From positions 1 to 64,000 of the forward strand of contig NW_001799622.1 of assembly GCF_000165425.1 (NCBI RefSeq): 64,000 nt of DNA, written 5' to 3'. This document shows, in pieces, positions 45,901 through 58,274 of this stretch. The translations under genes were made by a program, and so were the position numbers. The DNA comes from Paramecium tetraurelia (lineage: Eukaryota > Ciliophora > Oligohymenophorea > Peniculida > Parameciidae). The notes below the pieces were generated by a model. That model had not been told where the DNA came from. It made no database searches and saw only the letters and a program-made list of their open reading frames with translations. Positions within the stretch are counted from its first letter, which is position 1; each line of letters starts with the position of its first letter.

Positions 45901-48272
45901 CCACAATTCAATATTGGTAGAATTCTCAATTATTGATAAAATAGCAGAATCCTTTGAAAATTGTCCACATACATTTTGAGATTATATTGAATGTTGAATG
46001 GTCTTGATAGGCTGATAATCTCTACTCACATCATAGATTTTGTAGATTGATTTAGCATCTCCAATCACTAATTACTAGCCATTAGGACTATATTGAATGC
46101 TTTTGATCTCTAAATCATGATACTTTCCTTCAAAAAGTATTGATGTCTGCTCAATATCAAATATTCTATGTGTTCCAGACTTGAATCCAGCTGCAAAATA
46201 CATTCCAATTGGAGATGATGACAAACAAACACACTTATCATCTTATGGGAATGTGAATTCATATACTTAATCAGATTTCTCAATGTCCCACAACCTAATT
46301 GTGCAATCCTCTGATAAAGTAATTAATAACTTTGAGTATGGATGCACCTAAATCTAATTGATCACATTTGTGTGTGATCTTATAACAGTCTTATAATGAT
46401 GACTGCTGATATCTAAAATACCCAATCCTCCTGTTGAAGTTCCACATGCCACTTGTAGACCATCAATTGAAATGTCCAATGAAGTAATTATGCCTTCATG
46501 TTTAGCTTCAATGTAAAACTCATTGAAATCTAAGGGCCAAACTCTAAGGTACTAATCTAAACTACCAGTAATACAGAATCCAGCAGATAAACATACTGCT
46601 GTGACTGCATCGTTATGTACTTTATACACTTACATTAATTTCTGAGATTGATAAGCAACTTAAAATAGATATCCATTCTTGGATCCAAAATAAATATTAC
46701 TAACATTCTGATCTTCATAATTGAATTCAAAATCAAAGTTAGTAAATGTAGTATTTCTCGCATGATGATTTAACACAACACTTGCTCCAGGGAGATGTTC
46801 GTCTTTGATTCTCCAAAATCTAATATTCTCATGTCCACAAGACAGTATTTTATTATTATCAACAGGCGAAAATTTGATTGCCAATATATTACATGAACTC
46901 GTTTATTTCGCAAATAAAATAGGTTTTCTATTACTCTCTATTTTCTCTAAACCCCAAACTATTATAATTTCTCTATTATGCTCATCTTGCCCAACAGTTA
47001 CTAACATTTTTCGATCTTAACTAAAAGATAAATAATTCAATTATGAATATGGAGTAGCAAATGCACTCAAACAATCGCAATTATTCTTCCATATTCTAAT
47101 GATTGCATTCTTTTCACTCTGTCCACTCACTAACCATTCTCCATCTTTGCTGACATCCAAACATGAAATTGCTTTAGAATGCCCCATAAAAAACTTCTAC
47201 TTGCCATCTTAGATATTGCTTTAAATCAACAACTATCCAGCTGCATATGTAATCTATTTTTGTGTATCAGTTTGTCTACCCCATTTAATATCAGGACACG
47301 AATTGACAGTAAATCCTATTATTCTCTCTAATTATTGAATTGGATATGGCTAAAGTGGATGATCTTGTGCATCTACAGACTTACTCTAAGCTATATTCTA
47401 ATCTCCTGGTCTCCTTTTCACCAACTCTTCAATTTATTAAGTATTGTGTTGAATTTGACCTTACTTGAAAGACTTTTGAGTTTCCTATTTGTACTTCTCC
47501 TTATTTTCCTGTATTTTCTAGAGGTTATCCAGAATATCAGTAGTCACTTCTACTAAGGGTTATTTGAAGACGTGAGGTTGGACATCTAAAGCAGGCCAAT
47601 AAGCAATTTGATATTCCTCTGTCCATTTTTATCCTTTGGCCAATTTAAAGAGCATCTATTTGGGCATAGTATCCCAATCATAGAGATTATCACTTGTGTA
47701 TATGCCTCTGATGTTCATGGAACTGCAAATTTGAAATGACTTTAATGAGTGAATTCCTTTAAAGGACTTATACAAACTGCTCGGTAGCAATCCAAAACTA
47801 CCCAAGAAGTATTCAACATCCAAAATTAGGATGGTCCATTTGTTGGGGGCATTTTTAGGGTATGGAATCAATAGTTGTGATTGTTGAACCTATCGGTTAG
47901 ATTGATGAAAAGTACTTTGTGAACATCATACATGTTAGAGACTGTTAGTTTGATCAAAGGATCTCTGTCTTTAATTTGCAAATCAAAATGAATAGTAAAA
48001 TATCTACCCTTGATTGGGATGAATTCAATGTAAATATATCGACCAGTTAATCCGAGTTGTTTGATTCCTTAACAAGGATCTGGAATCTATACCATATTGT
48101 TTGCTGATATTGCTCCTAACAATCTAATTATCTTTCTGCCAATTGAATTATCCTAATAATCTATTCAGAAAGTTACTTAAACCACTGAAACCTATCCCTT
48201 AGATTAAGTGTGTGCTATCTCAAATACACCGAACTGCTTGAAGACATCAACGAATGGGTGTTACCAATTCAT
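42904..48272 (-). CDS. WDR90: WDR90/POC16, centriolar WD40 protein, 1780 aa
   Basis: WDR90 (POC16) sits on the inner wall of centrioles and microtubule doublets. A single 26-nt intron (47890-47915) in 5.4 kb gives exactly 1781 codons, like the roughly 1750 of human WDR90. The N-terminal CFA20-like domain is unmistakable: NWQHPFVDVFKQFGVFEI, QLGLTGRYIYIEF, FTIHFDLQ, then MNIRGIYTSDNLYDWDTMPK. Dozens of WD repeats follow (GHSKAISCLDVSKDGEWLVS; LWDIEKSDQVYEF; IGHSSQINSIDCADNGSTI), broken by Gln/Asp-rich linkers, for example near residues 1010-1060 and 1350-1400. The C-terminus ends in PLYLSLDNNLKVYVVTQ. ATG 48272 directly precedes the conserved HPFVDVF, which fixes the start. Confidence 0.92.
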
Positions 48273-48442
48273 TTATTCAAATTCAAATATTATTTATTTA
48301 TTTTCAATTTTATTCACTCATTTTATATAAATATTTTATTACATACATTACATACTCTCTACAATTATCAATTTAATATTTGTAATAAAATCCAAATAAA
48401 TCATTACATATTTCAAAGACAATCCGCATATTTAGTATTTCT

Positions 48443-49869
48443 ATGGAAAAACCCACCATCGAAGAAATGTTCAAAATCATATTTGAAGTCAACAAAGATC
48501 AGCGTTTCATTTTCTGCTATGTCTGTCAAATAAGATTCCCTATTGTTGAACCAGAACAAGCAACCCTCTATATCCATCACTTCTCCAAAGACCATGTTTA
48601 CAACCTTTCAACCATAGCCACCAGAGAAATCATGAAAACCAGGGATAACATAAAAACCAGAGAAATCATAAAAACAAAAGAAACTACCAAAAAGTATAAT
48701 CCAGTCTCATAAGCAATCCCCTTATTCGATCTAGAAAAAGCACTCAACATCCAATAATAACAATCAAAGAATGGTAATCCTATTTATCCCTATCCTCAGC
48801 TCTTCATCAGTACCTCAAAGACTGCATTACCAAATTGCACAACCTCTATGATCAATTGGAACTGAATAATTTGGAAGCATACATTAGCACTCTTCGAAGA
48901 TTGTACTTGCATTTGCTCAATCACAATACATCCATCCTGACTCCTGAACTTTGCTTCTCCTTTGTGGACATCTACAAAACGGACAAGGATCTCCAATTGA
49001 TTAGGAAAATCGTCAGGGCATTCAATTTTCCTTTGACCAATGAACAGAACAAAATTCTAAACCCTCACAAATAAAGCAATCCAAATGTATCTCAGGATTT
49101 GTACATTGAATTTTACCAAACCTTTATTAATGATCTAACAGACCTCGGATTATCTAAGGAGTCCTTGGTTTATCATCTTGCCAAAATGGGAACACCAATT
49201 AACAAGATCATCGATTTGAAACTCTACGAAATCAAGAATAAAATTAATGATTTCATTAATAAAGGCATTAATGAAGAGCAAAACATCTTCTTTTTAAACA
49301 TCATTGAGAAATTAGAACGCTACGAAAATCTTAATAGTCACTCCTATGTCTTTACTAAGTGGAACACAGAATGTTAAATGAGAAAATGCGTTAGATAAAT
49401 CAGGAATCGTCTCAGAGACCAAACAACTGATGAAAAATATAAATTATTCTTGGCCGCTGCTTCTCTCTAGTAAGTATAGCAATGGCATAAAATTCTAATT
49501 CAAAATGAGAAGAACAGTACTAAGGATATGATATCCATACTAGAAACAATTAATGAAAATAAGAATAAATCGAAGAAAAGGAAATTGAATGTTAAATAAT
49601 ACAGTATTCCTTCTAACCTCAATTTCAGTGATTTTGAAGGAAAAGGCCAAGAGGAAGCAGACAACAGTGAATTCGACATTAGTATTATTGATTCAACATC
49701 AGAACGTAATGTTGATGAAGGATTAAATCTTAAATAATTCAATGAAACAACTAAGCAAAATTCAACAGAAAAGAAGAATTTGAGTGAAACAAAACATGCA
49801 GATTCTATGAAAGAGAAATTAGATAATTATAAAAATAAAGCCTTACTTAAGAAGTCTTCAAAAAGATGA
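48443..49869 (+). CDS. Unknown protein with C2H2-like finger, 466 aa
   Basis: ATG 48443 (MEKPTIEEMFKIIFEVNKDQ); one intron (48774-48799) gives 467 codons to TGA 49867-49869. Residues about 25-50 contain FCYVCQIRFP and HHFSKDH, a possible C2H2 zinc finger. A short tandem Lys/Thr/Arg repeat (KTRDNIKTREIIKTKETTKK) follows, then a helical region of about 280 residues without a recognised fold, and an acidic then Lys-rich tail (STEKKNLSETK ... KKSSKR). The first half prefers C-ending codons (ATC, AAC, ACC, TTC) and uses few TAA/TAG, unlike neighbours, which may mark strong expression or a different history. It diverges from WDR90, with 170 bp between starts. Confidence 0.65.
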
Positions 49870-50079
49870 AAATTATATTACATTTAACAATTACAATATG
49901 ATTCCTGTGTGTGTTTCTTTTTGTCATCAAAATGAATTATTCTCTTTTCTTGAATGTTTATTTTACGATTATGAATAAAACCAATCGCTGCTTAAATTGA
50001 AAATTAAAATATATTGAAATTTTATAAATAACAAATATTATAAAAAAATCGAAAGGGTGTTGGATGCTAATAATAAAAG

Positions 50080-50430
50080 ATGGTCATCTGTAATAACACT
50101 GAGGTTTAGTTGATAGTGTCTCAATAACCCTAAAATAATTAATTTACTAGATAGCCTCACTTGGTTTATTGTACTAGTTGTAACAATCAAATTTAAAAGA
50201 TGTTAAATTTAAGATCGGCAAGGTCAATTATTTATGGCCTTAATAATATTGCCTAAACTGTTATGGTAATTGTTTTAATAACTCTTTGTGTTAGTGTTAG
50301 TTTTAGTTCTTATGTCATTTTGTTATTGATGGATGACTACTGAGATGAGGTTCATTTATGTCCAGTTTGCTAGGCCGAAGTAGTGAGGAAAATTTCATCT
50401 TTGAATGATTTAAGCAACAATGAAATAAAC
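50080..50430 (+). pseudogene. LITAF-domain frame with internal TGA
   Basis: From ATG 50080 the frame shows the first CxxC knuckle (YCTSCNNQIQKML), a basic patch, a hydrophobic span (TVMVIVLITLCVSVSF then VILLLMDDY), then TGA at 50341-50343. Directly after it, in the same frame, comes DEVHLCPVCQAEVVRK, the second knuckle with the HxCPxC pattern of LITAF domains (endosomal membrane zinc proteins). So the stop falls inside the domain. A 36-nt GT...GAG segment (50314-50349) could be an intron that removes it in phase, but it is longer than every other intron here, lacks the TAG acceptor and would cut the membrane segment. No stop occurs before the next gene starts. Nonsense mutation, recoding or an odd intron are open. 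Confidence 0.45.
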
Positions 50431-50537
50431 TTAATATATATTTAATTATTTAATCAAAAACTACGATATGATAGGGAATCTTATGAGTTAGGAAAGCTTT
50501 CAAAATCAAATAATATAATAATAAATTTAATTATAGA

Positions 50538-51550
50538 ATGTCTATCGAAGCTTTGATGGAGCAGATTCCAGAATTAAAGTATCATTTTATATATTATATA
50601 GATGGATCATTTTTTAAAAGTATAATCCTAGTTTATTAAATGTTTCAATAATCTTATACGTCATTAAAATAATAAGAAAAAATCTGGTATAATAGTGCTG
50701 CCTTATTAGGGAGCTCAATTTTATGTACAATACTAAATTAATTTATCAAGGTCCACTTTAAGGATGAAATAAATCTAAAAAAAGCTAAAGTCTTTGAATC
50801 TACCGATAGTAACTTTGGATAGTTCTCTTTATTAAAGCCTTAACTGCCATTCATACCTTGTAATTACTATAATGATATTTAGTTTCACCATTCCAAACTA
50901 TACCTCCTCATTACTCTTAAGAATTATTATTCTAAAGGATGAATCCCATGATGTAGAGTCAAGACAGGTTTCCTGCTCAGCCCAAACAAACTAAACAATA
51001 AGCCAAACACTTCAAGTTGAAAGAGAAATTTCTGGTTTTTTCAGGTAAGGCTGAAGAATCACAATCATATCACTCAGAAGATTAAGATTATGATGAGAAG
51101 GTGTCAGATCATTCTTTCTCAATTAGAAAATCAAAGAAGATCAACAAAGTCAATGACACTAAAAACATCACCAAAAACTTTTCGAAGGCTATCATAAGTT
51201 ACATCACTCAAAACAAAGACATAGGATTAAGGTTGTTGGACGCTAGAGAGTTTGAAGATTTTATGACAATACTGAAAGAGAAGAAAAATAAGATGACAAA
51301 TATCCAATAATTAAGGGAATTGTGGGTTGATTGTGATGATGAAAAACTAAAGTAATTCAATCATACCTTTAGAATATTTAGGTATAGTAATATAGTTAAA
51401 TATAATAGTCAATATTTCTTAAGGTAATAATCAGTTGCATACATCTACAATTCTCGAATCATGAATACAGGATGGCACTTAAAATATAGATATAATTTGC
51501 TAAGAGCATTAAGAGAACCCTAAAATTTCAAATACATTAAAGATATTTGA
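50538..51550 (+). CDS. Unknown intron-rich protein, 296 aa
   Basis: Five introns (50579-50601, 50687-50709, 50725-50750, 50860-50882, 51382-51408) give exactly 297 codons from ATG 50538 (MSIEALMEQIPELKW) to TGA 51548-51550. The N-terminal third is hydrophobic/aromatic, the middle is Gln/Pro-rich (FSPFQTIPPHYSQELLFQ), and the C-terminal part is dense and charged (FSKAIISYITQNKDIGLRLL; REFEDFMTILKEKKNKMTNI; QQLRELWVDCDDEKLKQF; YNSRIMNTGWHLKYRYNLLR). The C-terminal block looks like a conserved folded domain, but I cannot name it. The high intron number and consistent phases support a functional gene. Confidence 0.65.
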
Positions 51551-52075
51551 AATATGATGTATATCTATAAATCACAGATCATATTCTTTTGAATTTTGCA
51601 TGGTGTGTCTACACTAGATTTATTATATAAGCATCCATCGATTTCATTGTTGTAATCAATTCTAAATATATTATTTTAAACATCCTCTTGATTCCCTCCA
51701 TTCCACTAATTGGTTTACTGTTATTAGTAGGACTGGACTATAAAAAATATAAAATTAACACCTAAAAAGCCAAACATTTATGAAAATTTATCTCCTATTT
51801 CAATATCAGTATATTATTCCAATGAGCAATATGCTACTACTTATGTTGATGTATTCATGAGGCTGTTAATCTCACTCACAAAGGATAAACCATTAATCAC
51901 AATATTAATTTAGTATAGCAAAATGAATTATCAATTAGAAATCGATTTAATGACCTAACATATTGGTTTTCGGGGACATTTCTATATTTCTTTGATTTTA
52001 GTAGCTCTAATACTATCTAGAAATATTCCTGTGTTTTATATATACTTTGCATTTGTTCCCAATGTATAGTATTGA
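51551..52075 (+). pseudogene. Broken coding-like sequence, membrane protein remnant
   Basis: One frame, open up to TGA 51781-51783, reads a hydrophobic protein (IDFIVVINSKYIILNILLIP then PLIGLLLLVGLDYKKYKI). A second frame, open from 51692 to TGA 52073-52075, reads YYSNEQYATTYVDVFMRLLI then HIGFRGHFYISLILVALILS. Together they look like one multi-helix protein with a frame change near 51730-51770. No GT...AG intron of normal size joins them. There is no start codon separate from the previous gene. This suggests a decayed gene or an exon structure I failed to resolve. Confidence 0.3.
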
Positions 52076-52838
52076 TATGCATATGAATCCAGTTTTATAG
52101 AAGCCAATTATTCTTATTTCATATAAGCAATAAATGATTAATCTTTAAGAATATACTTATTAATATTTAATAATAGATTGAATTTTATATGAAATTTCAA
52201 AAATTTATGTCAATTTGAGATATCAACCTATTATTTAGAAATTGCAAAGACGGGTAATCATTAAGATCTAATTTATTTTCAATAAAATTGTATATCTAAA
52301 TAGCTGCTTACATCTTATTATTATATTTTTGGGTTTATTGAAGTTTATTTATCATTCCAAGGAATTTTAAATTAATAGGAAAAGTTTAATATCTATACTA
52401 CATGTTATGATTATTATTTTTTAACAAGTATGTAATTCAGGTAGATACTCTGTTTATACAAAATATTTTTACAATAAGATAATACTACACAGATTTTCCT
52501 TAAACTAAGCAACGAGATTATGAGAGTTTTAATTTGCTCGACCGAACTCTAATAATTAAGGATGAGTGGTTTTATATAAATGAACTATATGTTTTCCATA
52601 TTATTTTTTAATTGTACTAGATGCTTATTTAAATACGTTGTTTTTAATTCTCGAATGGTTTGTGATTGTATAACTGTAAATCAAGTGTTGTTTTATTGAG
52701 TGATGGCAAGGATCAAAAGAGAGTAAGACGGTTTTTTTCACAACCATTTATTTTGAAATGAAAATCTTTAAAATTTGCAAGGTTATGTTAAAAGTTAATA
52801 ATAATTTCAGCAATCATTAATTTATAAACGAAAATTAA
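52076..52838. other. Intergenic, no gene seen
   Basis: Roughly 760 AT-rich bases upstream of the K-channel gene at 52839. I see no supported exon, RNA gene or repeat. The promoter of the channel gene must lie at its right end. Confidence 0.45.
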
Positions 52839-55519
52839 ATGCTCTCATAAAGGAGTAGTAGAAAACTTTTAGACAATGCAATTGGGCCATCTTTGAGATA
52901 TGATCCTCAGGCAAACAGATGTTATGAGAAAGATAGATCGCCTTCGAGACTATCAATAGATTCTGAGCAGCAGCTAAAGATAAATAATAGTGAGGGAATA
53001 AAGTTGAGCATACACGATACTGCAGACAAAAAGAAAACTATAAATTTAAATATTGCTAGAAGGAAATCTGCGCGAACACAATAAGTAACATTGTTGTAAA
53101 ATACTAAAAGATGAGCAAGCGAAAATCAGAGCAAACAAAAAAATTTGAAGGATTGTCCATCTTAAGAACTATGCAGCAGAATTAACTTATTTAAAAATTT
53201 GTGAATACTTTATTAATGAAATCCTATATCTTGTCAGAACATAACAAGTACCTACTAACTCAAGAAAGCTACATGCAATCTAAAGTTGATAAAACTAAAT
53301 ACTAAAGTAAAAATATTGTCATAAAAAACAGATTAAAATTAGAGTAGCACTACGAATATATTCGCACCAGGAAGCTAATTGGTGATGATATGGGATGTGA
53401 GTGCGACCTTCTTTGATTGCTTTAGTTTATGGCTTTGTCCATTTGTATCGTCATTTGTGGACGATCAAAGTTGTCGAGCAGCAGAGATGTTCTTAATTAT
53501 CCATATCATAATTGACATAATCATCCATTTGAATAGGCCCATCATGATCTAAGGAGAAATCATTTTCGATAAATTGCAAATTATATAACATTACTTTAAA
53601 GGTCAATTACTGGAAGATCTCATTAGCTTGACCATGTGGTTTTTAATGTATTTTGATTTTAATTAAATACCTGTGACTAATGAGATTATAGCACTCATTC
53701 TCATAACGATTTCTATTTTGAAGGTGAAACGAAATTATGAGAACTTTATAGAATCTCTCTATTTATAAGGTGCTGTAAACTAGTTGGTTGATCTGATCAC
53801 TCTAATAATGATGATCTACTTCTTTGCTCATTTCATGGCGTGTGTATTTCATCACGTTGGCGATTTAACCTCTGATTCTGAAAATTGCTGGTTAATACAC
53901 TACAATCTTGCGAACAGACCCATCTCAGTCAAATATAACCATTCTTTCTATTGGGCCACTATGACTATGGTCACTGTTGGTTATGGGGATATCACACCAC
54001 AGAACGAAGCAGAATTGGTCACAGTCAATTTGCTAATGCTGTTATCCAGTTGCATGTTTGGGTACTCAATGAGTTCCATTGGAATGATTCTCAAGAGCAT
54101 ACAGGATGCAAAATACAAATGCAAAAGATCCCTCATTCTAATGAATTCCTACATGAGATAGAGTCAAGTAGACCAACAGATTCAGAGCAGAGTAAGGGAC
54201 TTCATCAAGTACCAAGTTGAAATGGAGTCAAAAGAGAACAATGATGATGTCAACTAAATTATTAGTGATCTACCTAATTAATTGAAGTAAGAGTTGTAAA
54301 CCAATGTGTAAATGAACATCATGCAAAAGATAAAGATAATCACGTCCTAATTCACCAAACAAATCTAATCCGAGGTGTCTTAGAATCTCGTACAACTAAA
54401 ATTCACCCCTGGAGATTACATTTTTCATTAGGATTAGATTGACAATAACTTGTAATTATTATGCACCTATATATTTATAGATATTATATAAAGGAGGGAT
54501 AAATACAAATCACTGAAGAAAAAAGTGGTAAAGTATTGTAAGTAATTAAATCTACTAATACTTTTGGAGAATATTAGTTTTTCACAGGTCTTTCTACTAA
54601 AACCTCTGCTTAAAGCATAGGATTCTCTGAAATCTATTAAATTAAAAGAGACATCTTTCTAAAAATTATACGGTCTTCCAATAAAGATTTTGAGAGGTTT
54701 CACAATATCAAAGACAATTTGATTCTTAATTCAAATTATTATGTGATCTTCCAAAATTGCAATTTCTGTAAAATGTACACTCATTCAAACATTGATTGTC
54801 CATTGCTCAACTATAAACCAGATGCCCAAATTCTATCGATAAAAAAGCAAAGAGAACATCCATTTCAACAGCGAAAAACCTTTGTCAGAATGGGCAATAA
54901 AATTAAGTCCATGTGTATATAGCAACAAATCACCTTGGCAGTGGAGGAGTTCTTGGAAAAGCAGAGTTCATTTCACGAAGTAATTAGAGAAATCCAGAAA
55001 CACTCCGAGGAAAGTCCTAATACCTAACAGGAACAATAGCCAATCTAAATAGAAATCAAGGCCAGCGAAGATCAGCCCATAGAGAATTAAGGATCTAGTC
55101 TGCTTCCTCCCAATACGACGGCTTCAACCAATACTGGACCACCTTCTTTAGCGATGATGAGAGGAAAATCTAGTAGATATGTCTTCAATCAATCTTCAAA
55201 AGGGTCTCATCCCAAAAACTACTTTGTTATGGCCCCTAGCAATAAGGAACCGGTTAAGGAACTAATTTTAAAATAGAATTCATTTATTTACTACCTTTAT
55301 TTTATTTACTAGTTTCACTCCAATGAGATCGATTAGATGAGAGAATATCAGACTTACATGCCCTAAAATAATTGTTCCAACTCCATCAAATTAAGAGAAA
55401 AATACCTTGACAAAAAGCAATCCGTTAGATCAGGAGGAGACAATGGCTAAACCAAAACCTATATTCATCTTAGATAAAGAGATTTACTCTCTTCATAAAT
55501 ACTATCGCCTTACAATTGA
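52839..55519 (+). CDS. K+ channel with CNBD and CCHC zinc knuckle, 866 aa
   Basis: Three introns (53085-53110, 53307-53331, 54452-54480) give 867 codons. The membrane part begins near residue 163 (FAPGSQLVMIWDVSATFFDC). The S4 region (ALILITISILKVKRNYENFI) has few regular basic residues, so voltage sensing is doubtful. The pore contains FYWATMTMVTVGYGDITP (residue about 362). A C-linker leads to the CNBD (LKFTPGDYIFHQDQIDNNL; NTFGEYQFFTGLSTKTSAQS). Right after it, at residues 614-627, lies C-x2-C-x4-H-x4-C (CNFCKMYTHSNIDC), followed by PLLNY. The tail is Ser/Gln-rich. It is tandem with a close relative 74 bp downstream. Confidence 0.9.
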
Positions 55520-55593
55520 AATCCAAATATTAGCAACATTTTAAATAACCTATCAAGAATAACCTATTTACTAAATTATTATTATTTATAAAT

Positions 55594-58246
55594 AATGGAT
55601 TCACCTAATTTAATCGTCTTAAATACTGAACTGCCAATAATGGGACCTTAGCTTTCTCCAAGATCTTCCTATATCAAATATGTTAAGAATTGTTCATCTT
55701 CATACATTTAACAAGAAAGCGAAAGAAACGAAGATGAAATGTTCAGTCCAAATTTAAGTGATAATCACTAGGAACAGAAATTAATTAATTTGGAATCTAG
55801 TAGAAGAATATCAAAAAAGTTAGAAACATTTAAATTTACTTAGATAGCAAAATAAAACAAAATTATAGAGAAATTCAAAAACAATCTGTTATAATTTTCG
55901 TACATAATGCCATAGAAATTTAAAACAAAGTTATTATCAATTGAAAATTATTTGCAGAAAGACAAACTGAAAAAAACATCAAGTATTAAGTCCAAATAAT
56001 TTATAGCTTAGATCACCGGCAAGAATTAAAATAATATTATTTCTCCCTCTAATATATTGTTATTTTATTGGGAAATTTTCAATATTCTTATACAATTCAT
56101 TTCTCTCTGGATTTGTGCTCTCATTGTATCGTTTTCAAATTCATAAGAAGTTAACTTTCAATTCTTTGGTTGTTTATTTATTAGCATAAACATTATAGAG
56201 ATGATTATCACAATAAATAAAGAAATATATATAGAAGGTTAAATCATTAATACTCGAAATGATATTCTTGTTAATTACTTAACTAAATCATCCTATTTGG
56301 ATGTCTGCTCAATATTTATCTGGATTATGATATCCTTTAGAATGATTGAATAGAATAGCATAGTGCAAGTGTTTGCAATCCTTCTTTTGATAATTATATT
56401 TGCCAGAATCTTTCGTGTATATGATTACATAGTGGAATAGCTATATTAAAAAGGGTTTGGTGGTTATGCTTTTGATCTGTTAACTCTAGTTGTAAGCATC
56501 TACTTCTTTGCTCATATAATGGCTTGTTTATGGCTGATGGTTGGATTGAATTCAAGTGGGGAAAGGATGAATTGGTTACGGGATAATGATTTGGAAACTG
56601 AAAGTATTTGGACTCAATACAATAATGCGTTCTATTGGGCCACAATGACAATGGTTACAGTTGGATATGGAGACATTACACCAAGGAATAACTATGAAAT
56701 GACCTTTGCCAATGTAGCTATGTTTTTTTCAAGTTGTGTATTTGCTTATTCGATGAATGCAATTGGTATTTTACTGAAAGGATTCAATGATGTCAAATAA
56801 AATTACAAGTAATAAATCGAAATATTAGAAGAAAGTCTGTAATCATAATGAATCAATACATGAAATCAAATAATATTGACGATGAAATCCAGAACAAAGT
56901 TAGAAACAATCTAAAATATTTAATATAAAATTAGGAAGGTGATAATATCGATGCAAACAAATTAGTTAATAAATTATCAATAGGACTTTAATAAGAATTG
57001 TAGGCAGATTTACTTGAAAAGATTATTAAGAATATAAAAGTGTTATCCTGCAATTTTAGTAAATAAATTTTACAAGAAATCCAGGGATTAGTAAAGATAG
57101 TCTAATTTTCACCAGGAGAGTTCATTCAAAAGAGTGGAAGTGTATTAAATGAAGATGAGATATTTTTGTAAGCAAGATATAATATCTTAGATATTATATA
57201 ATGAAAGGGAATGTGAACTTTATTTCAAATACCACAAATTCATTGATTTACAAATTAGGAGCAGGAGAAACATTTAATTAATATCAATTTTTTACTGGTT
57301 TTGGTGATTAGAAAATTGATATTATAAGTGATGACTTCTGTCAATTAGTTAAATTGAACAAATCCCAGTTCATAAAATTAATATTTGAATCCAAAAGAGA
57401 TTGGGAAATATATCATTCCATCAAAGATAATGCAGCTAATAATAATGATTTGATTGACTTAAATTACAAATGCTAATTTTGTCAAAGGAATACACATTTA
57501 AGACAAAGTTGTCCTCTGCTAACCTACTAACCCAATATACAGCATAAAATAAGAAAGCAAGATTAAAAGAAGTATGAGCAAATTAGATCTCAAGTGAGTA
57601 GAAATTGTGTAAAATTGAATAGTAAAATGATTCTAGACGAAGTGAAAATGACTATCTAATAATATATGATGAATAATATCAATGACTTTAATGATAATCT
57701 TTCTAGGAAGGAATCAAAAGTGATTGAATAGGACGATGATTAGTAATTCAAAAAGATTGAATTTATTTCAAGTACTCCTATTTAGATTAACAACCCTTCA
57801 GCTAAGAAAGCAACTATAATTTAGAATCTGGGGAGTCAAAATTACATACGAAGTAAGCTTCCAGCTGGTACTCCATTAAGAGCAAATAATCAATTGAAAT
57901 TTCATAAATAAACGTCCCATCAAAATTCAACAAATCAATCATAACCAATAGCATCTCAAACTAATGTGTAACCGGCAATTTAATTTAGGATGCTCGATCA
58001 TGTTTTCGACTCTATGAAGTTTACTTATATTAACATTGATAAAATGCATAATTATATCAATTATTTACCTCACAACAATTTACGACGGATTTTGATTCAG
58101 ATGGATGCTTAAAATTAGCATCTCAAAGAAACATCTAAAGGGTTGATCAAAATTGATAAATCTCTTGGATTCACTGCCAAATTGAAAAGTGGGAAACAGA
58201 GGAGCAACAATGCTTTAAAATAAAGTTAGCCCAATATCAAGGCTTG
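55594..58246 (+). CDS. K+ channel with CNBD and CCHC zinc knuckle, 869 aa
   Basis: Two introns (56809-56828, 20 nt; 57168-57190, 23 nt) give 870 codons from ATG 55594. The layout matches the channel just upstream. S4 (VFAILLLIIIFARIFRVYDY) carries only two arginines. The pore reads FYWATMTMVTVGYGDITPRN. The CNBD includes KIVQFSPGEFIQKSGSVLNE and GAGETFNQYQFFTGFGDQ. The CCHC knuckle CQFCQRNTHLRQSC is at residues 612-625, followed by PLLTYQPN. The C-terminal 220 residues are polar and Gln/Ser-rich. The kelch gene starts 28 bp downstream, so the two may be transcribed from a very tight spacing or share a history as a pair. Confidence 0.92.
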
Positions 58247-58274
58247 AAAATATATAAATAATTAATATATATAA

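Noticed and set aside
56394-56651. Minus-strand 85-codon frame
   Set aside because: Antisense to the pore region of the K channel at 55594.
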